From an uncultured Saprospiraceae bacterium (lineage in GTDB: Bacteria > Bacteroidota > Bacteroidia > Chitinophagales > Saprospiraceae): DNA of 52,662 bases. Positions 17,354 to 25,886 of this stretch are shown here, in pieces (position 1 is the first letter of the stretch; the number at the start of each line of letters is the position of its first letter). Where the stretch lies: NCBI GenBank assembly GCA_937926205.1, contig CALEYL010000007.1, positions 1-52,662 on the forward strand. Reading direction: 5' to 3'. The translations under genes were made by a program, and so were the position numbers. The notes under the pieces were generated by a model. The model worked only from the letters and a program-made list of their open reading frames with translations. It searched no databases and was not told where the DNA came from.

Positions 17354-19045
17354 TTAACGGGCAAATGCAACTGCCCGCTTTTCACGAATTACGGTTACTT
17401 TAATCTGCCCCGGATATTGCATTTCATTCTGAATCTTTTGAGAGATCATGAACGAAAGTTCGTCGGCATACTGATCCGTCACTTTATCGGCTTCTACAAT
17501 GACGCGCAATTCGCGGCCGGCCTGTAAAGCGTATGCTTTTTGAACGCCATCGTAAGACAGCGCCAATTCTTCCAGTTCGCCGATGCGCTTGAGGTAACTT
17601 TCCAGAATCTCGCGGCGAGCGCCTGGACGAGCGCCGGAAATGGCGTCACAAGCCTGGATGATCGGAGAGATGATGTTGTTCATCTCGATTTCATCGTGGT
17701 GGGCGCCAACGGCATTCACAACAGCCGGGTGCTCTTTGTATTTTTCACAAAGTTCAAGGCCAAGCAGGGCGTGTGACAATTCCGTTTCTTCCTCGGCTAC
17801 TTTTCCGATATCGTGGAGCAGACCTGCTCTTTTAGCCAATTTCACCTGTTTGGCATTCAGACCCAGTTCGGCCGACATCACGGCGCAAAGGTTAGCCGTT
17901 TCGATGGAGTGCTTGAGGAGGTTCTGACCATAGGATGAGCGGTAACGCATGCGACCTACCATTTTTACCAGATAAGGATCAAGGCCGTGGATGTCGAGGT
18001 CAATAACCGTGCGCTCCCCGATTTCGACGATTTGTTCGTCTAATTGCTTGCGCGTTTTGGCGACGACTTCTTCGATGCGTGCCGGGTGGATACGGCCATC
18101 TGCGACCAGGCGTTTTAAAGCGAGGCGGCATACTTCCCGACGGATGGGGTCAAAACTGGAAATCACGATGGCTTCAGGCGTATCATCAACAATGATTTCA
18201 GCGCCTGTCGCGGCTTCCAGTGCCCGAATATTCCGTCCTTCACGACCAATAATCTGGCCTTTCAGGTCATCTGAATCCAGGTTGAAAACAGAAACGGTGT
18301 TTTCGATGGTGTATTCTGCACACATCCGCTGGATCGTCTGGATTACAATCTTTTTCGCTTCTTTATTAGCCGTAGACTTGGCCTGTTCGATGGTGTCCTT
18401 AATCAGGGACATGGCTTCCGTTTCGGCTTTGCCTTTAACCGCCTCCAGCAGCTGCTCTTTGGCTTCCTGCTGGCTGAGTGCCGCTACCTTTTCCAGTTCG
18501 CGGATGCGCAGGTCGTTGGCTGCGTCCAACTCTTCTTTTTTCTTGGCGACAACTTTGAGTTGTAAATCCAGATTTTCGCGGATGGCCTTTATATCTGCTT
18601 CCTTCAGTTCCAGCTCGCTGCGTTGTGCTTCCAGCTTTTTTACCCGATCTTCAAACTTTTCTTCTTTCTGGCGCAATTCATTTTCGAGGGTCTTGACAAC
18701 CATCTCGCGCTCCTTCATTTCAACAACATGGCTCGATCGTTCACTTTCAAATTCTGAGCGGTAGCGGTTGAATTTCTCCTTAGCCTCCTGAATTTTGCGT
18801 TGTTTGATCTTTTCGTTTTCGATCTCAGCCTGGGAAATGATCTTCTCAGATTTGGTTTCAGCTTCGTCTACAATGCGTTTTGCAGAGAGGCGCGCTTCTT
18901 TTACGGCCTGATCTGCTTTGGCGTTCAACTCTTCAACCCTCGACTGCGCCGCATTTTTGTTGAAAACGCGGAGTATCAGGTACCCGATGGCAACGCCGGC
19001 AATTAGCCCTATGGCAATACCTATACCTATTTCAGTGGTACTCAT
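17354..19045 (-). CDS. rny: Ribonuclease Y
   Basis: A 563-residue membrane-anchored endoribonuclease that initiates mRNA decay. In order: an N-terminal membrane segment (about 5-25), a long charged coiled coil (about 30-220), a KH RNA-binding domain with G-R-E-G-R-N-I-R-A-L-E, an HD domain with L-L-H-D-I-G-K and later H-H-D-E-I-E, and the C-terminal RNase Y domain. Length and order are normal. The ATG at 19043-19045 (MSTTEIG) puts the membrane segment at the N-terminus; the longer frame starting 57 bp upstream adds non-family residues. It lies 104 bp after zapA, a gap that may hold structured RNA. Confidence 0.93.
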   Translation of the reverse strand: MSTTEIGIGIAIGLIAGVAIGYLILRVFNKNAAQSRVEELNAKADQAVKEARLSAKRIVDEAETKSEKIISQAEIENEKIKQRKIQEAKEKFNRYRSEFESERSSHVVEMKEREMVVKTLENELRQKEEKFEDRVKKLEAQRSELELKEADIKAIRENLDLQLKVVAKKKEELDAANDLRIRELEKVAALSQQEAKEQLLEAVKGKAETEAMSLIKDTIEQAKSTANKEAKKIVIQTIQRMCAEYTIENTVSVFNLDSDDLKGQIIGREGRNIRALEAATGAEIIVDDTPEAIVISSFDPIRREVCRLALKRLVADGRIHPARIEEVVAKTRKQLDEQIVEIGERTVIDLDIHGLDPYLVKMVGRMRYRSSYGQNLLKHSIETANLCAVMSAELGLNAKQVKLAKRAGLLHDIGKVAEEETELSHALLGLELCEKYKEHPAVVNAVGAHHDEIEMNNIISPIIQACDAISGARPGARREILESYLKRIGELEELALSYDGVQKAYALQAGRELRVIVEADKVTDQYADELSFMISQKIQNEMQYPGQIKVTVIREKRAVAFAR

Positions 19046-19149
19046 ATCATTACACTTGTTTTGAGAATGATAAAATGGCTCGCGACAACAGGTCGCTTGC
19101 AAAAAGCAACGGCCACAACCTCAGGAAAGGGATTGGAAAAGGCAAGGTT

Positions 19150-19452
19150 CTAAGACAACAAAAGTTTATCTAACAGTTCATCCAGGCGGGTAAGTTTTTG
19201 ATTGACAACACCATCCGGCATTATCGCTTGATTGGCCTTGTGCGATTCAACCGCGTAAGTCAGCGCCGCCATAGACAGGCAATCCTGTTTGTCTTTATTG
19301 GCGTAGGTTGACTGAAACCGGTTGATGCGATCGTTCAGTTCTTTGACGATACGGCGAATGTCGGCTTCTTCAGAAGCCTTGATTTTCAAGGGATAGGGCC
19401 GTCCGGCAATCGATACCGTGATGCTCTTTGTCTCTTGTCCATCTTCACTCAT
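19150..19452 (-). CDS. zapA: Cell-division protein ZapA
   Basis: A 100-residue FtsZ-ring stabiliser. The N-terminal beta region with I-A-G-R-P-Y-P-L-K-I and the helical D-R-I-N-R-F and A-A-L-T-Y-A-V-E segments match ZapA, which bundles FtsZ filaments as a dimer or tetramer. It follows a 95-residue coiled-coil gene by 3 bp and precedes rny, a neighbourhood familiar from Bacteroidota genomes. Confidence 0.85.
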   Translation of the reverse strand: MSEDGQETKSITVSIAGRPYPLKIKASEEADIRRIVKELNDRINRFQSTYANKDKQDCLSMAALTYAVESHKANQAIMPDGVVNQKLTRLDELLDKLLLS

Positions 19453-19455
19453 GCG

Positions 19456-19743
19456 TCAATTGTTGTAAAGCCATTCAATACACTTATCAATCTCCCCGAT
19501 GTATAGATCAATTTGTTGCCTCAGCTTTTCCGTTGATTCTCCCCCCTTCGCTTCAATCACCTGCTGGGTCGTGCCTAGTTTATTTTTCAAAGTATCCGCA
19601 AGCTCGCGATAACGCGCTGCTTCCGACTTTAATTTTTCGTTTTCCTGCAACAACAAGGCCTGGTCGCGTTGAAGCTGTTCCAGTTTCAGCGCCAACTGCC
19701 TCACTTTCAAATCAATTCCATCAATTTTCGAAGACAGTTCCAT
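19456..19743 (-). CDS. ZapB-like coiled-coil protein
   Basis: A 95-residue protein that is almost entirely heptad-patterned (K-V-R-Q-L-A-L-K-L-E-Q-L then K-L-K-S-E-A), with a short C-terminal I-E-W-L-Y. The size and coiled-coil nature recall ZapB, which cross-links ZapA to the nucleoid in gamma-proteobacteria, but no sequence similarity is claimed. It is 3 bp from zapA, so a role with ZapA at the division ring is a reasonable inference. Confidence 0.7.
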   Translation of the reverse strand: MELSSKIDGIDLKVRQLALKLEQLQRDQALLLQENEKLKSEAARYRELADTLKNKLGTTQQVIEAKGGESTEKLRQQIDLYIGEIDKCIEWLYNN

Positions 19744-19833
19744 GCTTTAAATTCATTGCAGTGGCCGAAATCACATCCATTGCGAAAACCCGGATACGGA
19801 GATCCGTTCGAACAGCGTTCAGCAGCCTGTCAA

Positions 19834-22284
19834 CTAACGCCTGATGAGCGCGCCAAGTTGTGTTTCGTAGGCTGTGATCAATTGTTCCATGATTTTTTCA
19901 ATTTCCTTATCCTGCAAGGTCTTGCTTGAATCTTCAAAAACAAAGCTCACCGCGTAGCTTTTTTTGCCTTTACCAAGCTGCGCTTCGCTTTCGTAAACAT
20001 CGAATAAATTCACGTTTCGGAGCAACTTTTTGCCCACTTTTCCGGCAATCGAGGCAATATCGCTAAATTTTACCGATTCATCAATAACCAGGGCTAAATC
20101 CCTGCTTACTGCCGGGAATTTATTCAAATCTTCACTGACTATCCGGTGTTTGGCAGCGCTTTTCAGCAAACCATCCCAATTCAGGTCGGCGTAGTAGACC
20201 TCGCCCCGGATGTCCATTTTTTTCAGCAACCGCGGAGATACTTTGCCAAAGACAGCCAATTCCTGCGGGCCGCGATGGAAGCGCAGGGCGTAATTGAAAA
20301 TTTCGTCCTGAACCGCCGTTTCCTGGTAACCCGAAGCGCCGAGACGCGCCAGAATATTAACGACATAAGCTTTCAGAAAGTAATAACCAACCTGCTCTTT
20401 GTTGCTGTGCAGCCAGCTTTCGCTCCAGCGTTTTCCGCAAAGGAAAATGCTGAGACGTTGTTGCTCGCGGTAGCCGCCTTCTGCTTTGGTTCGGTAGGTT
20501 TTTCCAAATTCAAACAGGCGCAGATTGGGCTGTTGCCGGTTTTGATTGTGAAGAACCGCTTCCAGGCCGCTCATCAGCATCGAAGGACGCATGATGTCCA
20601 GTTGCGCACTCGAGGTATTGTTGATGTATACGAGCTCTGATTCGTCTATTGAAGTCAGCAATTCCTTGTAGTACCTTGACTCAGACAACGAAAGCGCCAT
20701 CATTTCATTGAATCCGTTGGCCGCCAGATAATCGCCGATGCCATTGCGGACCTGATTGGGATCGGGCCAGGGCGATTTGCTGACTGCTATTTTGATATGG
20801 CCCGGTTCGGGTACATTGTTGAAGCCGTAAATGCGCAGGATTTCTTCGATCACGTCAACTTCCCTTGTCACGTCCGACTTATTGGTAGGTACCGCTACGG
20901 TCATGCCGTTTTCATTTTCTGCCAGAACATCCATGTGGAGGGCGGCAAAAATTTCTTTGACCTTGTCCCGGGAAATCTCAACGCCGATGAGGCGGTTGAT
21001 GTTGGCATAAGCAATGTCCACCTGTACCGGCTGGATGGGATTGGGGTAGAGGTCTACAATATCGGATGCAATAACGCCGCCTGCCAGCTCCTTAATCAGC
21101 AGCGCTGCACGTTTCAGAGCATACAGCGGGAGGTTGGGGTCGCTTCCTTTTTCGTATATTTTAGCGGCTTCGGTACGCAGGTTGTGGCGCGTACTGGTGC
21201 GGCGAATCCACTTGGGGTTAAAATGAGCCGATTCGAGGAAAATATTTTTGGTGGTAGTTTTTACACCGGAATCCATACCGCCAAAAACACCGCCAATCGT
21301 CATGCCCGTTCCGTTCCCGTCGCAAATCATCAGGTCTTCTGCCGATAGTTTGCGCTCCAGCTCGTCAAGCGTTGTAAAAGGGGTGCCTTCTGCTAAGGTT
21401 TTGACGATGACTTTATGCCCGGCAATTTCATCCAGGTCGAAAGCGTGCAGGGGCTGCCCCAGTTCATGAAGGATATAGTTGGTCGCGTCTACCACATTGT
21501 TAATCGCGCGTACCCCGATGGTTTTCAGGCGCCGGACAAGCCAATCCGGGGAATCTCCGATGGTTAGTCCGCTAATGACGACACCGGCATAGCGTGGGCA
21601 GGCTTCAGGGTTTTCAACGATCACTTCCACAGGCAGGCTGCGGTTTTCAACTTTAAAGGCATCCACGTCGGGCAGACGCACTTTGCCGCTGTGACCGGCA
21701 TTGATCTTTAAGGCAGCCGCCAGATCTTTTGCCACGCCAAGGTGGTTGGTAGCATCAGAACGGTTGGGCGTCAGGCCAATTTCGATCGCATAGTCGTTTT
21801 CCATCTGCAGTACCTCGCGGGCAGGGGCGCCAATGGGGCTATCGTCCGGCAATACGAGGATGCCGCTGTGGTCGGTTCCAATGCCCAGCTCATCGGCAGC
21901 ACAAATCATGCCTTCAGAAACTTCTCCGCGGATCTTTCCTTTTTTGATCACGAGCGCCTCTTCGCTTCCGCTGGGATACAAGGTCGTGCCCACGGTAGCA
22001 ACCAGCACTTTTTGTCCGCTGGCGACATTCGGGGCGCCACAAACGATTTGCAGCAGCGACTCGGCGCCAACGTCAACTTTGGTCAGTGACAATTTATCTG
22101 CATCCGGATGTTTGTAACATTCCCGGACCAGGCCAACGACAACGCCTTCCAGGCCGCCTTTGATGCTCTCTACTTTTTCCAGGCCTTCCACTTCCAGCCC
22201 CAGATCTGTGAGCCATTCGGATACCTGCTCGGCGGTAAGATCAATATCTAAATAATCTTTTAACCAGTTTAGCGAAACTTTCAT
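19834..22284 (-). CDS. pheT: Phenylalanyl-tRNA synthetase beta subunit
   Basis: An 816-residue beta subunit of the tetrameric (alpha-beta)2 enzyme that charges tRNA-Phe. It starts MKVSLNWLKDYLDI at the ATG 22282-22284; the 37 extra upstream codons do not fit. In order: an EMAP-II-like tRNA-binding OB domain (about 40-150), the B3/B4 editing domain, the B5 domain, a catalytic-like core, and a C-terminal FDX-ACB anticodon-binding domain (K-F-P-A-V-S-R-D-L-A-L-V). The length is typical. pheS is not in the window. It probably leads the unit continuing through the coiled-coil gene, zapA, rny and the rhodanese gene. Confidence 0.95.
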   Translation of the reverse strand: MKVSLNWLKDYLDIDLTAEQVSEWLTDLGLEVEGLEKVESIKGGLEGVVVGLVRECYKHPDADKLSLTKVDVGAESLLQIVCGAPNVASGQKVLVATVGTTLYPSGSEEALVIKKGKIRGEVSEGMICAADELGIGTDHSGILVLPDDSPIGAPAREVLQMENDYAIEIGLTPNRSDATNHLGVAKDLAAALKINAGHSGKVRLPDVDAFKVENRSLPVEVIVENPEACPRYAGVVISGLTIGDSPDWLVRRLKTIGVRAINNVVDATNYILHELGQPLHAFDLDEIAGHKVIVKTLAEGTPFTTLDELERKLSAEDLMICDGNGTGMTIGGVFGGMDSGVKTTTKNIFLESAHFNPKWIRRTSTRHNLRTEAAKIYEKGSDPNLPLYALKRAALLIKELAGGVIASDIVDLYPNPIQPVQVDIAYANINRLIGVEISRDKVKEIFAALHMDVLAENENGMTVAVPTNKSDVTREVDVIEEILRIYGFNNVPEPGHIKIAVSKSPWPDPNQVRNGIGDYLAANGFNEMMALSLSESRYYKELLTSIDESELVYINNTSSAQLDIMRPSMLMSGLEAVLHNQNRQQPNLRLFEFGKTYRTKAEGGYREQQRLSIFLCGKRWSESWLHSNKEQVGYYFLKAYVVNILARLGASGYQETAVQDEIFNYALRFHRGPQELAVFGKVSPRLLKKMDIRGEVYYADLNWDGLLKSAAKHRIVSEDLNKFPAVSRDLALVIDESVKFSDIASIAGKVGKKLLRNVNLFDVYESEAQLGKGKKSYAVSFVFEDSSKTLQDKEIEKIMEQLITAYETQLGALIRR

Positions 22285-22332
22285 TACAATGCTTTGCTTT
22301 GCATTTTGATCCTTTGCATATTGCAATAGGCG

Positions 22333-22340
22333 CAAAGATA
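22333..22340 (-). promoter_or_regulatory. -7 box candidate for the pheT unit
   Basis: TATCTTTG on the minus strand matches TAnnTTTG, 48 bp before the pheT ATG. No -33 TTG at the usual spacing was seen. Confidence 0.5.
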
Positions 22341-22421
22341 AAGTTATATTGAGCGCACTTCTTAACTTTCTGCTGCCAACTTGAAAAAACAACACATAAA
22401 TACAAAATTCAGCATACGCTT

Positions 22422-23369
22422 ATGAAGAACTTTTTATCGGTGGAAGATGTGCCCGATTTGACGGGATTAATGCACAAAGCACTGGAATACAAAGCTGAAC
22501 CATTTAAAGACAGGCGCCTTGGCGAAGGTAAAACGCTGGGGATGCTTTTTATGAACCCCAGCATGCGCACCCGCATCAGCACCCAGGTAGCGGCGAGGAA
22601 CCTGGGCATGGAAGTGATTGTTTTCAACGTCGACAAGGAGGGATGGCAGTTGGAATTTGCCGACGGCGCCATCATGAAAGGCGACAAAACGGAACATGTG
22701 AAAGAAGCGGCAGCCGTACTGGGACAGTATTTACAGGTTTTGGGCATCCGGAGTTTTCCGAAACTGACCGACCGCAACGAAGACTACAGCGAAAATGTCA
22801 TCCGGCAATTTGTCCGCTATTCCAACATACCGGTTTTGAGTCTGGAAAGCGCCACCTTGCACCCTCTGCAAAGTCTGGCAGACCTGATTACCATCCGGGA
22901 GCATTTCAAAGCGCAGCGCAGGCCCAAAATCGTTCTGACCTGGGCGCCGCATGTGAAAGTTTTGCCCCAGGCTGTTCCAAACTCCTTTGCCCAATGGGTC
23001 AACGCGTGGGGGGAAGCAGATTTTGTGATTGCCCAGCCTGAAGATTACGAACTGGCTGAGGAATTTTCCGGCAAAGCCACCATTGAATACAATCAGGATA
23101 AAGCCTTGCAGGATGCAGATTTTGTTTATGTAAAGAACTGGTCTTCCTATAAAAATTATGGCAAGATCATCCGGAATGATACGTCGTGGATGTTGACCAA
23201 TAAAAAGCTGGCATTGACAAACAATGCCCGGGTGATGCACTGCCTTCCGGTAAGGAGGAACATTGTCATCGCCGATGAAGTACTCGACGGGCCAAACTCC
23301 ATCGTCATTCCGCAGGCCGGAAACCGAATCTGGGCAGCACAGGCTGTTTTGAGCGAGTTGTTGAAATAA
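22422..23369 (+). CDS. argF': N-acylornithine carbamoyltransferase (ArgF' type)
   Basis: A 315-residue transcarbamylase of the acetyl/succinylornithine branch of arginine synthesis found in Bacteroidota and xanthomonads. The carbamoyl-phosphate motif is S-M-R-T-R (47-51). A long acyl-side loop holds W-Q-L-E-F. H-P-L-Q and the C-L-P-V-R motif near the C-terminus are present. From published work, residue 90 (Pro in the Bacteroides fragilis succinylornithine enzyme) or the matching Glu92 of the Xanthomonas acetylornithine enzyme sets acyl specificity. Here it is T90 in G-D-K-T-E-H, neither of the two, so the acyl group is left open. It is followed by a lipid kinase gene 30 bp on. No other arg genes are in view. 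Confidence 0.88.
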   Translation: MKNFLSVEDVPDLTGLMHKALEYKAEPFKDRRLGEGKTLGMLFMNPSMRTRISTQVAARNLGMEVIVFNVDKEGWQLEFADGAIMKGDKTEHVKEAAAVLGQYLQVLGIRSFPKLTDRNEDYSENVIRQFVRYSNIPVLSLESATLHPLQSLADLITIREHFKAQRRPKIVLTWAPHVKVLPQAVPNSFAQWVNAWGEADFVIAQPEDYELAEEFSGKATIEYNQDKALQDADFVYVKNWSSYKNYGKIIRNDTSWMLTNKKLALTNNARVMHCLPVRRNIVIADEVLDGPNSIVIPQAGNRIWAAQAVLSELLK

Positions 23370-23399
23370 GGAAATCATTAATCAGCTTCTGTTGATACC

Positions 23400-24341
23400 A
23401 TGGCTGCAACGAATGAAGGGAAATGGGGAATCATTGTCAATTTGACTGCCGGAGGCGGGGCCGTTAAAAAGCATTGGCCTGCTATAGAATCAGCACTCAA
23501 AGCTGGCTTGCCCGTAGCTCAGGTATGGTTTACGGAGTATCCGAAGCATGCCATTGAACTGGTAAAGACAGCGATTGAAGCTGGATGCCGGCACCTGATC
23601 GCGGTAGGCGGCGATGGTACCAACCACGAGGTGACGAATGGCATCCTGATGCAGCAAATCGTACCTTCCGGAGCAATTATTTATGCTTTACTTCCGGTCG
23701 GAACCGGCAACGACTGGGCCCGGATGTACCGCATTCCGTCAATGCCGGAGCCCTGGTTGAAAATGGTGCAGGAGGGAAAAACCCGCTTCCAGGATGTAGG
23801 GATGGTCACTTACGCCACAGCTGATGGGCAAACCGGCATGCGCTATTTTGTCAATGTAGCTGGTATGGCTTACGATGCTTTTGTGGTGGAATACGCTGAA
23901 TCGCGCCGCAGCCAAAGCGTGGGGCGGTTCTACTACCTGATGATGATCCTGCGCTGCCTGTTTCGCTACCGGCACGCCAAAAGCAGGGTGCACCATAACG
24001 GTTCCAGCGCTGAAGACCATTATTATACCATCAACGTCGGAATTTGCAGGTACAGCGGCGGCGGCATCCAGATGACGCCCCATGCTATTCCCGACGATGG
24101 CTTGCTGGCACTGACCCTCGCAGGTCGGATCAGCAAAATTGGTGTACTGCTGGCGACGCCGCGTTTTTACAACGGAACCGTCGGGGGGCACCCCAAAGTA
24201 GATACTTTTCAGGCCGATTCTGTCTTTGTGGAAGCCGCCGGAGAGGCGCCGGTGTTGCTCGAAGCGGACGGAGAATTTTTGGGACAGGCTCCCGCAAAAT
24301 TTTCGGTTTTGGAGAAAGCGCTTTGCATTCTTGTTCCCTGA
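23400..24341 (+). CDS. Diacylglycerol-kinase-family lipid kinase
   Basis: A 313-residue soluble lipid kinase of the DagK/YegS fold. The nucleotide-binding motif G-G-D-G-T is at 70-74, followed by N-H-E-V-T-N-G, and P-V-G-T-G-N-D-W-A-R is present. A C-terminal beta domain follows (D-D-G-L-L-A-L-T-L and L-E-A-D-G-E). Family members phosphorylate diacylglycerol, sphingoid bases or similar lipids; the substrate cannot be told from sequence. It is likely co-transcribed with argF', though no functional link is evident. Confidence 0.85.
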   Translation: MAATNEGKWGIIVNLTAGGGAVKKHWPAIESALKAGLPVAQVWFTEYPKHAIELVKTAIEAGCRHLIAVGGDGTNHEVTNGILMQQIVPSGAIIYALLPVGTGNDWARMYRIPSMPEPWLKMVQEGKTRFQDVGMVTYATADGQTGMRYFVNVAGMAYDAFVVEYAESRRSQSVGRFYYLMMILRCLFRYRHAKSRVHHNGSSAEDHYYTINVGICRYSGGGIQMTPHAIPDDGLLALTLAGRISKIGVLLATPRFYNGTVGGHPKVDTFQADSVFVEAAGEAPVLLEADGEFLGQAPAKFSVLEKALCILVP

Positions 24342-24435
24342 AAGCCGTGACGACAGCTAAAACGGGCGTCTAAAAAAGAAGCGGATTCATCTTTTATCTG
24401 CCAATACCTGTTTTTAAACCTAAATACAACGAACC

Positions 24436-25098
24436 ATGAAAAGACTATGCTTCTTTTTACTCATAGCCTCCTTTGGGATCAAACTTGATGCTCAGGTGTA
24501 CGAACAATACAAAACCATGAGCCTCGGCGACAGGAACGCCCTGACCATGACCATCCCACAAAATAAGGACAAATTTGTCTCCGGTATGTGGAGTGACTAC
24601 ATGAAGGAATTCTACAACGCAAAGTCAAAATTCAATAAAAAAACCGACGAGTGGTTTACCGATGATGCAGACATTCCGGCTATTGGTCTGGGCAATACGG
24701 TAGACGTTTATGCCACGGTGGAGCAAATCAACGACGATGTGCGCATAGCCGTTTGGTTCGACCTCGGCGGCGCCTTTCTGTCGCTGCGCGAACACTACGA
24801 CCGCTATCCGGAAGCTGAAAAACTCATGATGCGCTTTGCTTTGGAAGTAGCCAAAAAGTCTACTGAAGTTCAACTGGATGCAGAAGAGAAAAAACTAAAG
24901 GATCTTGAAAATGACCTGAAAAAGCTACAAAATGGCGTTGAGCGTTATCAGAAAGACATCGAACGCGCCCGCGAAGCCATCCGCAAAGCGGAAGAAGGCA
25001 TCGCCAAAAGCGAAAAAGATCAGGCTGAAACCCTCGATAAAATCGAACAGCAGAAGAAAGCCATTGATGCGGTTCGCCGCAAGTTGAATGATCTTTGA
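24436..25098 (+). CDS. Secreted protein with C-terminal coiled coil
   Basis: A 220-residue exported protein that I do not recognise. The signal peptide is residues 1-20 (cleavage after L-D-A, before Q-V-Y). Residues about 25-135 form a globular domain with G-D-R-N-A-L-T-M-T-I and A-V-W-F-D-L-G-G-A. Residues about 140-218 are a long, highly charged coiled coil rich in E, K and A with regular heptads. A periplasmic role is likely. A strong inverted repeat follows the stop and may end the transcript. Confidence 0.7.
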   Translation: MKRLCFFLLIASFGIKLDAQVYEQYKTMSLGDRNALTMTIPQNKDKFVSGMWSDYMKEFYNAKSKFNKKTDEWFTDDADIPAIGLGNTVDVYATVEQINDDVRIAVWFDLGGAFLSLREHYDRYPEAEKLMMRFALEVAKKSTEVQLDAEEKKLKDLENDLKKLQNGVERYQKDIERAREAIRKAEEGIAKSEKDQAETLDKIEQQKKAIDAVRRKLNDL

Positions 25099-25110
25099 TT
25101 TACGGTTGAT

Positions 25111-25164
25111 GGTGGACGGTAGACGGTTGACGGGCTGGCTACCGTCCATCGTCTACCGTCCACC
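25111..25164. repeat. Inverted repeat of the GGTGGACGGTAGACG family
   Basis: GGTGGACGGTAGACG (25111-25125) is perfectly mirrored by CGTCTACCGTCCACC (25150-25164), with further partial pairing inside (GACGG and CCGTC). Related sequence (CGGTAGACGGTAGACG, then GTGGACGGG) occurs at 42324-42369, so it is a dispersed intergenic repeat. It could terminate the upstream transcript, but no T-run follows. Confidence 0.6.
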
Positions 25165-25173
25165 CTAACGACT

Positions 25174-25866
25174 ATGCCCATAAAAGTTATCGCTTTTGAC
25201 GCCGACGATACGCTCTGGATCAACGAGCCGTATTTTCAGGAAACAGAACGACGGTTTTGTGAACTGCTGGAAGATTACCTGCCGCAGCATACCGTTTCCC
25301 GCGAGTTGTTGCAAACAGAAATTGCCAACCTGCAACTATATGGCTACGGGGTGAAGAGTTTTATGTTGTCCATGATCGAAACGGCCATTTCCATTTCTGA
25401 AGGCACCATCGGCCTCAGTGTCATCGAAAAGATCATTGCCGAAGGCAAAGCCATGCTGGACCACCCGATCGAATTGCTGGATGGTATAGAAACCCTGCTT
25501 TCGCAACTGAAAGGCCGTTACCGCCTGGTGGTGGCGACCAAAGGCGACCTGCTTGATCAGGAGCGCAAGCTGAAAAAATCGGGCCTCGCGCCTTATTTTC
25601 ACCACATTGAGATCATGTCAGACAAACAGGAGGCCGATTACCTGAAGCTCCTGCGCCACCTGGACATCCAGCCGGATGAATTTATGATGATCGGTAATTC
25701 CCTGAAATCAGACGTACTGCCCGTGCTCAACATCGGCGGGCACGGCTGCCATGTGCCCTACCACACTACCTGGGAGCACGAAAAAATCGACATTCAGGTG
25801 GAACACCCCAATTTTTGGAGGGTGGAGAAGATTTCGGAGATTTTCGGGATTTCGGAAATGTGGTGA
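25174..25866 (+). CDS. HAD-family hydrolase
   Basis: A 230-residue haloacid-dehalogenase-superfamily phosphatase. The catalytic aspartates are D9 and D11 in F-D-A-D-D-T-L-W. Motif II (V-A-T-K-G-D) and a C-terminal I-G-N-S-L-K-S-D are present, with a helical cap between. It is close to the phosphoglycolate-phosphatase/YjjG type, but the substrate is unknown. The last codons (K-I-S-E-I-F-G-I-S-E-M-W) come from a GATTTCGG-rich stretch resembling the nearby REP palindromes. It is convergent with the Roco gene, only 20 bp apart. Confidence 0.85.
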   Translation: MPIKVIAFDADDTLWINEPYFQETERRFCELLEDYLPQHTVSRELLQTEIANLQLYGYGVKSFMLSMIETAISISEGTIGLSVIEKIIAEGKAMLDHPIELLDGIETLLSQLKGRYRLVVATKGDLLDQERKLKKSGLAPYFHHIEIMSDKQEADYLKLLRHLDIQPDEFMMIGNSLKSDVLPVLNIGGHGCHVPYHTTWEHEKIDIQVEHPNFWRVEKISEIFGISEMW

Positions 25867-25886
25867 GCGGGGGCTTGCTAGTCCAT

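Noticed and set aside
17991..18764. 257-codon plus-strand frame within rny
   Set aside because: Ser/Arg-rich antisense shadow of the RNase Y coiled-coil and KH codons.
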